From positions 894,001-958,000 of the forward strand of contig BSBK01007037.1 in assembly GCA_027943335.1 (NCBI GenBank): DNA of 64,000 nucleotides, in the 5' to 3' direction. Positions 1-10,666 of the stretch are shown in pieces (the stretch's first letter is position 1; the number at the start of each line of letters is the position of its first letter). The notes under the pieces are model-generated. The model saw only the letters and a program-made list of their open reading frames with translations, had not been told where the DNA came from and made no database searches. The DNA is from Chamaecyparis obtusa. Taxonomy: Eukaryota; Streptophyta; Pinopsida; Cupressales; Cupressaceae. A program made the position numbers and the translations under genes.

Positions 1-10
1 TACAAAATTA

Positions 11-329
11 ATTTTTCAATACACCCTAAAAGCCTAGTGATACTTTCCAAGGATGTTGTAATCATACAATATGACATAGGTTTTACAAGGTAGATGCCAC
101 CTTAATCTTAGCAATAGTGAGCATGCTTAATTTAGTGTCCATAATTTTCCATATTTCCTCAAAATTTTCCTAAGATGATCATTTTAATGACTTGAGAAGT
201 ATAAATTCCTTTAAAACATTTATTGTGGTTTTTTATGAATTCACTTGAGAAAAGGTTAGATACTTTATAGTGTGTCATGAATTTGTTTGAAATAAAAAAT
301 AATGTCTAAGTGTTGTGTATATTTATAAG
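11..329. repeat. Dispersed repeat R, copy A (second copy at 44371-44690)
   Basis: About 320 bp align without large gaps to 44371-44690 in the same orientation. Shared blocks include the segment around gatgttgtaa.catacaatatgacatag and the segment aagcatgcttaatttagtgtccataatt, cut here to short pieces. No coding potential, terminal repeats or poly-A tail is visible, so the class of element is unknown. The copies differ by many substitutions and small indels, so the pair is old. Confidence 0.75.
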
Positions 330-2100
330 AACATAATGCAAATTGTAGTTGTGAACAAAGGTTCAAACTAAGCTAGAACATTTAAAATGGTACCTCTCAC
401 CTAGGTGCCCTCTTCTCTAGCTTTCACTTGAGTTCCCTCTTCCATTCATGCATCCTCTATGACCTTGGCTCCAACTTTGTTCTCTATTAGCACATTTACT
501 AGTGTATTTCTAAGGAATGTGGGTGTTGTTGGGAATCCCTTGATAGGTTCTATTGCTTGCAGTATAGTCCACGTGTCCTCTCATGAATCTCTCCAAGTTG
601 GAGCAAATGTTGGTTCTTCCCAAGATTCACTGGGAGATGTTGTGACTATTCATAGTTAGGAAATTTTTATGGTTGGGTCTTTTGGATGGAGATAGGATTT
701 CTCTAATTAGCTATGTTCTCTCCTCCTAGATCCATTAGGATGTGAATCTTTTCTCAAGCTACTAATTCTAATCCTATGCTCCACCCTCTTTCCTATCTCA
801 AGACTTCACCCATGATCATCTATGGTGTAGAGGTAGCTAAAAATAAGGACTTTCCCCAAATACGTAGATTGGTGTGTCACTTCTACAATTTTTTTCCTTC
901 TCTTCCAAATCTATAGAGTTGGGTGTCTCTTCATGGAAGCATCTTATGCTAGATAAGGTTGAGCTTTACCCTTGTTTCAAAGGTTTCTTCATTGCATCAT
1001 TTTCTTCTTCCAGAGATTAATAATTGGTGTTGAATCAACATTGGGCTTGGAGAGAGAACTCTCTTCTATTAAACCCTAGTCCCACCTTTCAATTCCCTTT
1101 TTTAACTACTTTGTGTGTGTCTAGTTTGGATCAAATTGTCAAATCCTACCCTCCACTTTTGAGAGGATTCTTTCTATGAGGCCATCATCAAATCGTTTGG
1201 ATATTTTTCTTAAACTAATGATTCTAATTCTCACATGAGTCACTCCACCTTTGTTCGATTCCTAGTTGACATTGAGACCTCTAAGAACCTCCTTGGGGAT
1301 GTGGTTCTAATGGTGAGATATAGGTCTTAGACACAACCATTGGATTATGAGGGGATCCCCTTTCCACTATCATCATTTCTTTGCTAAAGTTCACTTGGAT
1401 TCAAAGTACACTCTTTTGCATTGGATGGGCATTGCTACTTGGTGGAAGAATGCAAAGGAAGATCACTTAAGTATTGATGTTACTTCCTCTAATGAGAATT
1501 TCTCATTTTAGGCTCTTGATGAGGATTTCTCTTCTTAGGATATTGATGGGGATTTTTGTTCTTAGGATTCTGATGAGGACTGTTGTTCTCAAGATCCTAA
1601 TGAGAGCCATGTTCTAGTTCCTTCGTGCCTAGAAGTTGCCACTATGAAACTCTTTGTTCACATAGATATAATTTCCTACATGGTGGCATATCCTCTAGCT
1701 TTGGTTGATTTTACATATATTCTTACTCCTCATGTAGTCATCAATCATCAAGTCCATCTAGTTTTACCCCCTCTCCCTTGGTTGTTGTTGATCTCCCAGT
1801 GGGAGGTAACCTCTTCTCTCCCATTTTAATGAGGCCATGGAAGATAACTTTACATGGACTATAGTTTGTAGAAGGTAGAAAGTTATTTCCCTTTCTCTCC
1901 TTACTCATTTGAGTGAGGTAAAAGAGAATCCAATTCTTTAGGCTTGGGAGCACTATCGCTCACTAGTTCCCATCTCTAATCAAAAGCATTCTCTATGTTT
2001 TTTTTTTCCCAATCTCACCTTTTGTGAGATTTGTTCTATTTTCCTTGATGGTTGTCTTATAGTGGGTCTAGGCCCTTCTCATGCTTATCTAATCAAAACT
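330..2100. other. Unassigned pyrimidine-rich stretch, no intact gene
   Basis: No open frame longer than about 66 codons and no recognisable domain. Reading + strand frames through stops gives short acidic and Ser-rich stretches, and near 1850-1880 a phrase resembling the basic 'W-x-V-x-R-R-K' linker often seen in LINE ORF1 or gag relics. This may be a heavily decayed retroelement, but I cannot prove it. Confidence 0.4.
1511..1617 (+). repeat. 27-bp coding-like minisatellite, about 4 units
   Basis: Units begin at 1511, 1538, 1565 and 1592, each 27 bp and built on the pattern ggat(t/a)(c/t)tgatgaggattt.tcttctta. Because the period is 9 codons, the repeat would encode a 9-residue acidic unit (D-x-D-E-D-F-x-S followed by a stop or Gln). 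Two of the units end in TAG where the fourth has CAA. It looks like the fossil of a repeated acidic protein segment. Confidence 0.6.
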
Positions 2101-4140
2101 AAGATAGAATGTATATTTATAAAATGTAAAATACAAATTGAGTTTCAATGCCCACATTAAGATTAAGAAGAAAATAAAGTTAAAAAATAAAATTGAAACC
2201 AAATTTATTACTAAACATGATGTCTAATGTTGCAAGTGGATTTTCCTGATGGATGGTTCATATGGTTTCTCAAACACTCACTCAAAAAATTCTACATCAT
2301 CTACCCATTAGATAGATTGCTTGATGTAAATAGGAAGATGTAATAATTTATTATTTTCTCAAAAGGAGATAAATGGTGAGAGTTTGATTAAAAGATCTAT
2401 GGTGGAGATTAAATGAGTATAATTTGGTAGAATCAAAGCAAAAATGAAGGGTTTAGATTTAATTTTTCCTAGATAAATGACTAAGATTACAATTTTAATA
2501 ACTAGTAATTTGTTGCAACCACAAAATTGGGAGGAAAATATATTTATTTATATTTTAAATGATGTAAATAAATATATATAAATTAAATAATTAAATATCA
2601 TCTAATTAGTCATGGGAGGAGAAAATATCAATAACCAAATAACAACATTAGTTAATATGTGAAGTTAAATTTGAGATAGTTTTATTTAATTATTTACATG
2701 ATATCAAGTTAGACAAATTAAATAATATTAATACAAAATGATGTTAGGATGATTTTGTGGTCTATAATAGCATGTCAAATAAGCTAGTGGCATGATCAAG
2801 ATCATTAAGATTGTTCATGTGGAAATAAGTATTTGTATACAATTGTTTTGGTTACCTTTTACTAAAAGAGGGGTACAAATTTGTTGAAACGCAAAGAGAA
2901 CCAATACAAAGGAGCTTAACAGGGAGCTCTATAGAGTCTTACCATGATCAACCATATCATCAAAAATATGAGATAAATTAGGGGGCAATTGCCTCTTATA
3001 TACTTTGTTCTTTATTTTTTTAATTTTGTTGAGTACATAAACTTGTCATGATGATTAAAATAAGTTTTGCAGTCTTCTTCATTGTCCATGTGCTTACTTT
3101 TTATTATGAATTTGTTATCTAAAATTAATGAACTATTTGAAGTATAATTGAAGTATATAGATGAATTGTAAAATTTATTTTTGATGTGCTTACATTTTAT
3201 TATAAATTATTTACGTAAAAATTAATTCTATTTGATATACAATTAAAGTATAGATTAATTGTAAACTTTGAGATCATTTTTTCAATGCAATGTCATTGCT
3301 AACATTGCATTCTTATGCTTTTATATTCTATAAAATAGAAGTTGATTTCACCTTCAATCAAACATAGTTAACACAACAGAGTTTACCTCACAATGTCAAG
3401 TAAACACAATAGATATAACACCATTCTCCCTCAACTTCTTATTATGCATTCCCATTCAAAATAAAATGTTACATTAACTTAACTAAAAAAATCATTTCTT
3501 AATTTTTATATGAGCTCGAATAAAATTAGAACCAACCTCTAAGAATTGTCTCTCTTCAATCTCTCCCTTTAACAAAGACAAATATCACATATAGAAAGCA
3601 AATTTAACCCCCCAAAAAATACAATACATACATTTTACAATTTCTATTTTAAACGAATTATTCTCTTTATAATTTTCCATGATATATAATACATTCAAAT
3701 AGAAATTATTGGTACCATATGAGGTCATTGATATTGATGAAACATCATTTGAATCTAGAGGAGCTGAAGAAGTTGCTTGGAAGAAAGCAACCATATATGC
3801 ACTATACCCACCATTTCATAGCAATAGATGGACAAAATATATTTGATATTTATTGGTGTTTGGGTGTTAAACAATCCTACACCTCACCACCCCAAATCCA
3901 AAATAAATCTCTAATAAAAATATAATATATGATTCTTCCATTAATTTTATAAAGTTTCTTTAAAAAATAATAATAAATTACTAATAATAATTTATCTTCT
4001 TCCACTGGTCATTGCACGCCATTATATGAAAATACTACTACCTACCTTCATTAGTTTGATATCAAACGTGTTTTTTTAGAGAGAAAAATGTGTTTCTTTA
4101 GGAAGGCGCCTTCTCCACTGTGACCACATTGCTTACTCTG
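2101..4140. other. AT-rich spacer upstream of the JAZ gene
   Basis: About 2 kb of AT-rich DNA with no gene or recognisable element. It includes a two-copy tandem duplication listed separately. The last few hundred bases are the likely distal promoter of the JAZ gene. Confidence 0.5.
3088..3278. repeat. Tandem duplication, two copies, period about 96 bp
   Basis: The segment starting atgtgcttac at 3088 recurs at 3184. Both copies continue with an attattat block, a taaaaattaat block, a tatttga.ata block and attgtaaa. The copies are diverged by several substitutions and small indels. Confidence 0.65.
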
Positions 4141-4183
4141 CCACGTGGATGTAAACCCAACGTCTTCTATTTTTCCTCACGTG
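4141..4183 (+). promoter_or_regulatory. Two G-boxes in the JAZ proximal promoter
   Basis: CCACGTGG at 4141-4148 and CACGTG at 4178-4183 lie about 125 to 95 bp upstream of the TATA-like box at 4267. G-boxes are bound by MYC2-class bHLH factors, which JAZ proteins repress. JAZ genes are known targets of those factors, so this arrangement fits a negative feedback loop. The sites are seen in sequence; occupancy is inferred. Confidence 0.6.
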
Positions 4184-4266
4184 CCATTTCTTTCGTTTTG
4201 CAAACTGGAAATTGTTTTACCCCATGTTTTTCTTCTGTCAAATCACAGCCTTTGCTTTCTTCCTCC

Positions 4267-4274
4267 TTTAAATA
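4267..4274 (+). promoter_or_regulatory. TATA-like box of the JAZ gene
   Basis: TTTAAATA lies 82 bp before the start codon. Transcription would begin near 4300, giving a 5' leader of roughly 50 nt. Confidence 0.5.
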
Positions 4275-4348
4275 CCATTCCTCATCTAATCAATTCATCA
4301 AACAAATCTGTTGAATCCCATCGAATTTGCCCTTTGTTTTGGTTAGAG

Positions 4349-4922
4349 ATGTCTCAACTCCAGATGTTCACCATTGATTTCTTAGGAATCGGAAGCGATT
4401 CAGAAAATTTTAGCAGAGAAGTTCAGATTGGGGCTTGTGAAGGAATTACGACCCTGGATCTGTTTCCGCAGCATCCGCTAGGGTTTCAATCCAACGGTCC
4501 ACAGGACAAGAGAGAATCGGCTTTGATGGATGCGCAAATTGAAATTTCTGAGGCTGTTGCAACGAATCCAACTATTTTCTACAATTTTTCGAGGCAAAGT
4601 GTTTCAAATTCAGAAGAATGTAGAGAAGGGGGAAAGCAAAGCCACGCTGTTCAAACATTAAATGCTAGTATGTTATCCGCTCAAATTTGTGTGAATGGAA
4701 GAAGAAACAATTGTTATGCAGATCTTCCGATGGCGAAGAGGTTATCACTTCAACGATTTCTGCAGAAACGGAAGGACAGGTTTGTACAATTGCTTGCTTG
4801 ATTTCTGATGTAGATTTGAAAAACAGAGCATTTCAATGGTGAATTTTGACAAATTTTGTGTTGTGTGTGTGTGTGTGTGCAGACTGAGCAGAGTCATTCC
4901 TTACACGACGTCATCAAAGTAA
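4349..4922 (+). CDS. JAZ/TIFY-family jasmonate repressor, two exons (4349-4779, 4883-4922)
   Basis: JAZ proteins are nuclear co-repressors of MYC-type bHLH factors; jasmonoyl-isoleucine glues their Jas motif to the F-box protein COI1 for destruction. Splicing GT at 4780 to AG at 4882 gives 156 aa. Residues 126-151 form a complete Jas motif: LPMAKR degron, then S-L-x2-F-x2-KR-x2-R-x5-PY, with PY at 150-151. The intron falls between R144 and the PY, the conserved Jas intron position. The N-terminus (DFLGIG at 10-15, TTLDLFP at 34-40) resembles JAZ1/JAZ3-type proteins. TIFY is present at 75-78, but the next residues are N-F rather than x-G, and the rest of the ZIM domain is hardly recognisable. 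The ATG at 4349 was chosen because it has G at -3, follows the TATA box by a normal distance and starts at a family-like N-terminus. The open frame upstream (to 4145) has only a GTG and is leader. The family call is firm; the subgroup is unsure. Confidence 0.88.
4780..4882 (+). other. Jas intron (103 bp) with a GT repeat at the 3' splice site
   Basis: The donor is CAG|GTTTGT and the acceptor TGTGCAG|A. A run of alternating TG (about 4862-4879) directly abuts the acceptor AG in place of an ordinary pyrimidine tract. Retention would continue the frame for six codons to TGA at 4799-4801 and give a JAZ lacking the x5-PY half of the Jas motif. That is the known stabilised splice-variant type in this family. 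Confidence 0.8.
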
Positions 4923-5160
4923 AGGATCTGAAATTGGGAAAGCGAAAGAAAGGATGAGATTTTTCTTATCCGGAGGAAAGGAAGAAAGTTTCGAGGAAGC
5001 GGAGTTCCAGATTTTCCAACGCGTTTTGAGCAATTCACAATCTGATCGCCATCAGAATTTTGTGCTAAATGATGAGACCGACGATTTGTGATTGTGCTTT
5101 GTAAAAGACGATTTTTCGCCAGATATTCAATCAAATTTTATTTTTAATCATAGTGTATTT
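4923..5160 (+). other. Probable 3' UTR of the JAZ gene
   Basis: Sequence after the stop codon has no other gene signal and ends in a T-rich run (5125-5180), as is common around plant polyadenylation sites. No canonical AATAAA is visible, so the 3' end is a guess. Confidence 0.35.
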
Positions 5161-7500
5161 TTTATTTTTTACATTTAAAAATTGACCTGGTTCTAACGGC
5201 ACACTAAGCATTGACTGTTCGGGTGGCCGCCCTATTTTAGCCGGGCACACTTAGCATATCACGTTTCCGTTTTTTCTCTTAACATTCTACATTACCATTG
5301 TCTATGCAGCACCCAAAATGTGCCATTTATTCTACTTATTAATTAACTAAGGGAAGGATCCAAGGGTCCAATAATCGTGAGCCGACTATTCAGACATTTG
5401 ACCACGGGTACAAGCATTTTTTTGTGAATGGCTATTGGTGCAAAAACATAGTGGGTATCAAGCGACACTTTGAAATTGTCATTTTTTACCACTCTGTGTT
5501 CGATGGTCTTCACAAAGAGATTTGTGAATACCCAGAAGCTAAAACTTTAGCAATAAGTAGTTAACTTGCTTACAAAGACAATAAAAAAAATCATCGAAAT
5601 TCGATGTACCGTTTATGATCTACAAGTGCGCAAAGTTAGGGTGTGAGAATATTGGGTCATTTTCCCTAACTCTTGCACCAAAAGAAGGTGCAATAGTTTC
5701 GCTAATAGTAAGATATACATACTAAACAAGTGATACAAATCATCAAAGTTCCTGCCAATAGGATAATGCATTTAAAATTAGGATCAGGTGAAATGAATAG
5801 ATTGATGCATTACCAATTTATAGATTTTCACTTTAAACTAAAATAATAGAAGCTTTCGAAATGATATATTGCTAATGAAAAAAGAGACAATCTAAGAAAT
5901 ATTTGCAGTGTAATGCGCCCCTTAAAAAAGGACCACAGTTTGAACTTAAGTATAGGAATAATATAAGCTTTATGTAGAGAAGTCATCCATTTAAACAATC
6001 TTTATAGGGTATAGTTTATTTCTAGAATAGATGCAACGAAAGATGCAATTGATCTCCATTCTTCTCTTCATACAGAAGATCTAGATATCAAAATGGTTCA
6101 CAAAGGATATTGTGGCCAATTTTAACATAATCTTTTTTAGCAATGCAAAGGAGATCTTAATTATTATCTTGAGACTATTAAATATGAATTGTAACTTCTT
6201 TCTAGGGAAAACATAGATATGGACACTGTCACTCGCTGGATTCATCGCCCATAGAATAGAGTTTTGGCATAAACATATCTATTATTTCAACAATCATGAA
6301 AATAATTTGTTCTAAGCAAATATCAGGCATTTTCAAGTCCAAATTCAAGTTGAGAGAATGGTGTAGGCATTCAATAAGAAATTGAGGTATCTTTGTGTAT
6401 TATATAAGACGTCTATAAGCATTTTTTTAAGATTCTTACTCTACAAAGAGAAACTATAATAATTTTGAACAGTTAAGGTGATATGATTTCATTCCAAAGA
6501 TCAACAAATACATTTCTAAAAACTACTATGAACCATAAACTAAGATTTTTATTAAACTCATACAAAACCCTAACATCTAGTATTTGTAAAACTTAACTAG
6601 ATTAGAAAAAAAGATCAATTCTTCCATTACCTATAATACATTAAAATAAATTGATATGAATTGAAGTCATAATAAGAAGCAATTACTGCAGTTAAATACA
6701 TCCGTATAAAATCTCAATGATCAATGAAAAAACTATAAAATTTCAATGATCAATGAAAAATCTAAGGTTTAAAATACATACCAAGTACTCTCTCTTATGT
6801 TCTTTGTTCTTGTGCTCATTATCTTCATCCACAATGCAAAAACCCATATCAAAGTCCAAATGAGAAAAAATGTTCAAACAAATCTGAAGCTAGGAAAATA
6901 CACAAAGCGAGAAGAACAAGGGAGCATAAACTACTTCAACATTTTGACAATGATAATAATAGTTTGGTGCAGAGCATATCTATCATTTCTCTAAATGGAA
7001 AATTTATGTATCACAACTATTGTGCATATTTACAAGCTAGCAAAATGCCCTTCAAGCCATCTTCACTTTATTTTCAATCCTAGCAGAAAATATTGATTTC
7101 CTTTAGTAGATTAGTTCATATTATTTGTATATATTTAGTAACAACTAGCATAGCGTTTGTGATGGGATTTAATGATTGAACTAACATTAGAGTCATAGCT
7201 CAATCTAAGAGGGCTACTTGTGTTGGAGGTAAAATATTAATGAGTTCCACACATTTTTACTTTGCATTCCACTATAACACTAAGGGATCTAGCACACCTG
7301 AAGGAAGCTCCGTGAACCATGTGTGGATTTCACACTATGCAGATAATTTAGAGCTTCCATTAGTAGAGATCAGTTCTTTGAACGCAACTATTATTATGAA
7401 TTCATAGATTTCATTATGAACACTCTCAAGTGCTAAACATGGATGCTAATATCATAACAATAACAATATTTACTAAAGATACAATAATAATGGCATCCAC
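5161..7500. other. Unassigned spacer
   Basis: No gene, terminal repeat or coding remnant that I recognise. A small tandem duplication of a tcaatgatcaatgaaaaa unit occurs at about 6713-6765. The stretch is AT-rich and stop-rich in all frames. Confidence 0.45.
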
Positions 7501-7845
7501 CTGCAAAATGAGTATTTCTTGCCCTACCCTTTATGGTCACAGCAGGAAGACTTATAAGATTGTGTAATCTCCCTTGGCACCTACCACTCATCCTTCAAGG
7601 GACCTCCTATTCGCCCAGCTACCCACAGGGAAAAAAGGGGAAGGTCACTCATGACTGAGCCTCCAATGCCTATGTTGTCAGCCCCACGTCCTACTCCATC
7701 ATTTGAGCACTCTTTAGTGTCGGCCACAACACCGACGACTTCTCCTATGGAGCAAGATGATGTTGCTCCTTTGTAGCCTTCTCAGCCAGGTTTGCATCTA
7801 TGTCATAACCAAATTGCGTGTGAGCGTAAGTATTGCCGATGAGAC

Positions 7846-9787
7846 ATGGCCTTAGCTTGTGAGACCACTACAAGGGAGGAGAATAGATCTTTTGAGCCCA
7901 TGTTTGTTGCCTCTTCATCTGCTTCCTGCACTGCTACCTTTGTCACGCTTCCCCCTGCACCCAGAGTGACTATTGGGCCTCAAGCTAAGTGGGTCAAAGT
8001 GTTCATTTCTCCTTCACAAGAGCCCCTACTAATCACCACTTTTCTTGATATCCCTCAATTTCTTGAACCCATAAACATGTTGCACACACAGGTTGTTTCA
8101 AGTGTATTCATGTTCATTCAGCCTATACTTGATCCATTTTCTCATCACCATGTCAGCATCCTAGATGTCCTAAAACCAGCTACAATGGATAGGAGGACTT
8201 CACCTCCATCTGTCAAGCACCTATCTCAGAGTTTAGGTGTCACAAGTCTGCTCCAGCAGACCCTCTGTCTGTCTCACTTCTCGCTGTGGAGAAAGATCTA
8301 GATTTTCCCAAGTTTGTTTGTGTCCCTTTCACAGAGGTTGGCGAGGACACTTCTTCATCTGTGCCACTGCGTGGATCTCCTGCAAGCATCCATACTTTCA
8401 TTTTTTATTTATTGGAGTAAATTCTAGCATTGACAATGATCTTCACATGATCCCTCTCTCGCCATAATGGATCTCTTAGATGATGACCTCTTGGCCACTT
8501 CATCCTTGACTCTAGCTATTGGTGAGGTGCCTGGAGCTTCCTTAGCAGTCATACCATAGTAGTGTCGACCTCCCTCCCTATGTGATCAATATTGGGAGGA
8601 TGATGATATGCTGATGGATAACCTATGATGATCATACCCACTTCTACATTTGTATACTAGAGTGTGGATGCATGTGTTCCCCAGTGCTTGTCTTTTAATG
8701 GTTCTCCCTCTTGCAGGACTCTTGTACTATGTTGGTACCTAGAAATGGGGGGTTTTATGTGTTACACTTCTATATGTTGTTTATTTCTTCTATTTGTCAT
8801 AATTTTAAGTTTTGACATTTGGGGATGATGCAAAGTGTTGGGGGCATTTAGGCACCCCTTCTATGTTGACCCAATTTTTTTAAATTTTTTTTGTCTTTAT
8901 GTTCCTTTCTTTAGATCCAAGACTAGGTTGACAGTTATGAAATATCCCCTGAGAATAGATTTTTGTCTACACTTCTAGGTTCTGATGCCAATCCCTTAGA
9001 TCCCACTATCCTTGTGCAAATATTGTGGAAACATCTGTCACTTGTCAGGAAGTGACATTCCATGAGAACATCTCATATGTTTCCATGCCACTTCATCTTT
9101 TTCCTTACTTGGAATGATCTATTCTCTCCTCTGAGAAACGTAGTCAATCCCAAGGGGGGGCTATGTTATCTATCTGTTTGATTTGATCTTTTATCTAACG
9201 ATGTCTCTACACCACATGTTTTTCTTAAAATAATTTAAAATTTGGCATTATTTGGATTTGTGGGGGCCAAACCACTACACCTGTGTCATGGTCATTCCCT
9301 ATCATGCACCTATCTAGCTTAATGATACACATATCGAAAATGATCTTAAGCTACCCTATTACATGCCTATCTAGCTCAATTCTATGCATGTCAGCACACT
9401 GTGCCTAAATATTCCCTATCACCCACCTATCTAGCTCAATGCTATGCATGTCAGGGCACCATCAACTTCTCCCTATCACATGCCTATCTATCATTTTCTA
9501 TGCATGTCAATGCTTATCAAATATTTCCCTATCATATGGCTTGACATAACACAACTTGTCAGTCATATCGACGTACTATCACTGATATATTATCGTATAT
9601 TATCTTTATCATCTACTATGCTCATTTGTAGCGTATATGCTAGATCCATCTCATCACAAAATCAGGAATTCCTACTTGGCGACAACCCCACATGAAAGAA
9701 TTCCCACAGGTAAGTTAGGTAAGATCTTCCTATTTTAGCTTTTCATTCCTTCTAAAGGATAACATGCTTGCTAAAGCGGGGGCAAAA
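7846..9787 (+). mobile_element. Element E: 3' internal part of a decayed LTR retrotransposon
   Basis: This stretch ends in a polypurine tract followed by an LTR-like TG, so it should be the 3' internal region of a + strand LTR element. The frame 7846-8301 (151 codons, Ser/Pro/Thr-rich, no domain I recognise) may be a coding relic. The rest is non-coding and includes a degenerate tandem repeat. The 5' limit is not visible. The polypurine tract resembles those of elements B and C, which hints at the Tat lineage. Confidence 0.4.
9293..9545 (+). repeat. Degenerate tandem repeat in the 3' UTR of element E
   Basis: Four or five units of about 60 bp share the core ccctatcac.tgcctatctagctcaat.ctatgcatgtca, given here in split form: ccctatca / cctatctagctcaa / ctatgcatgtca. 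Units are visible near 9297, 9352, 9413, 9471 and a last partial near 9528. Tandem repeats of this sort are typical of the hypervariable 3' UTR of Tat-lineage elements. Confidence 0.6.
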
Positions 9788-9800
9788 TGTAAGGCATACA
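9773..9800 (+). other. Polypurine tract and LTR start of element E
   Basis: The purine-rich run aaagcgggggcaaaa (9773-9787) is followed directly by TGTAAGGCATACA, an LTR-like start. The right end of this LTR could not be placed: no pairing partner lies in the window. It probably runs several hundred bases, perhaps into the CT microsatellite. Confidence 0.5.
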
Positions 9801-10596
9801 TTTTACACCCTATGTAGATTGTAATTTGTGCATTTTCCTACTTTAAGACTAAACCCCAAAAAATCTCAAACTATCCCTATTATCTGCTAATTCATCATTT
9901 GACTCAAGATTCCAACCATGTTGTCCTAACAATTTTGGATAGTTATGTGCCACGGAGACATTCACATGGTGCACTCTCATCCACAAATCTGCAGACATGC
10001 AAGTTATCATTGGAGCTTTACAAACTGCCACTCTATGTTCATAATGCCCCAAAATGATGACTTGACTGCACGGATTCCATTCGAGTCCATCATTAACCCT
10101 TTTGCAATCCTCATTTAGTCTTCTAACATCTTCTTGGACACTCACAATTTGAGATCACTCACTTGGTTGCATTCACGTAGCTTTTGGCTCTCATACTATC
10201 CATTTTTCTACCATTTTCTTGGCTCTACAAAAGCCTTTGTAGGTTTATTCATTATTGGATAGCTAAATCTCTCATACTTGCTCTCATCTCATGCATCTGA
10301 TCTCTCTTTCTTGATAGGGGAATGCATTTCATATCCTTCTTGTGTCTTTGAGAATATTATCATTTTCATCTTATTCTATTTTACATTATCATTTTTGATC
10401 TTCTTTACTCGGTTATCTATCACCAATCTATCATTTCTAATGGTTGTCCATGGAGGTGGAAACACCAAAGTGGGGGCTCGATTGCGACATGCCTCTTTAC
10501 AACCACAACCATTTATTCTCTTTTTTTGTTTGTAGGTTCTTGTTGTGGGCTCGTGGGTTTCAACTTGGGCCACATTATCAACCGTCAAACCAGGTT

Positions 10597-10599
<3 letters not shown>

Positions 10600-10661
<62 letters not shown>
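10600..10661. repeat. (CT)n microsatellite
   Basis: Thirty-one uninterrupted dinucleotide units. Open frames across it on both strands are low-complexity artefacts. Confidence 0.95.

Positions 10662-10666
<5 letters not shown>

Noticed and set aside
4145..4348. Upstream extension of the JAZ frame from a GTG at 4145
   Set aside because: No ATG, lies upstream of the TATA-like box and contains the G-boxes; it is promoter and leader.
4901..5134. 77-codon minus-strand frame over the JAZ second exon and 3' UTR
   Set aside because: Antisense of the spliced Jas exon, with no domain or start context.
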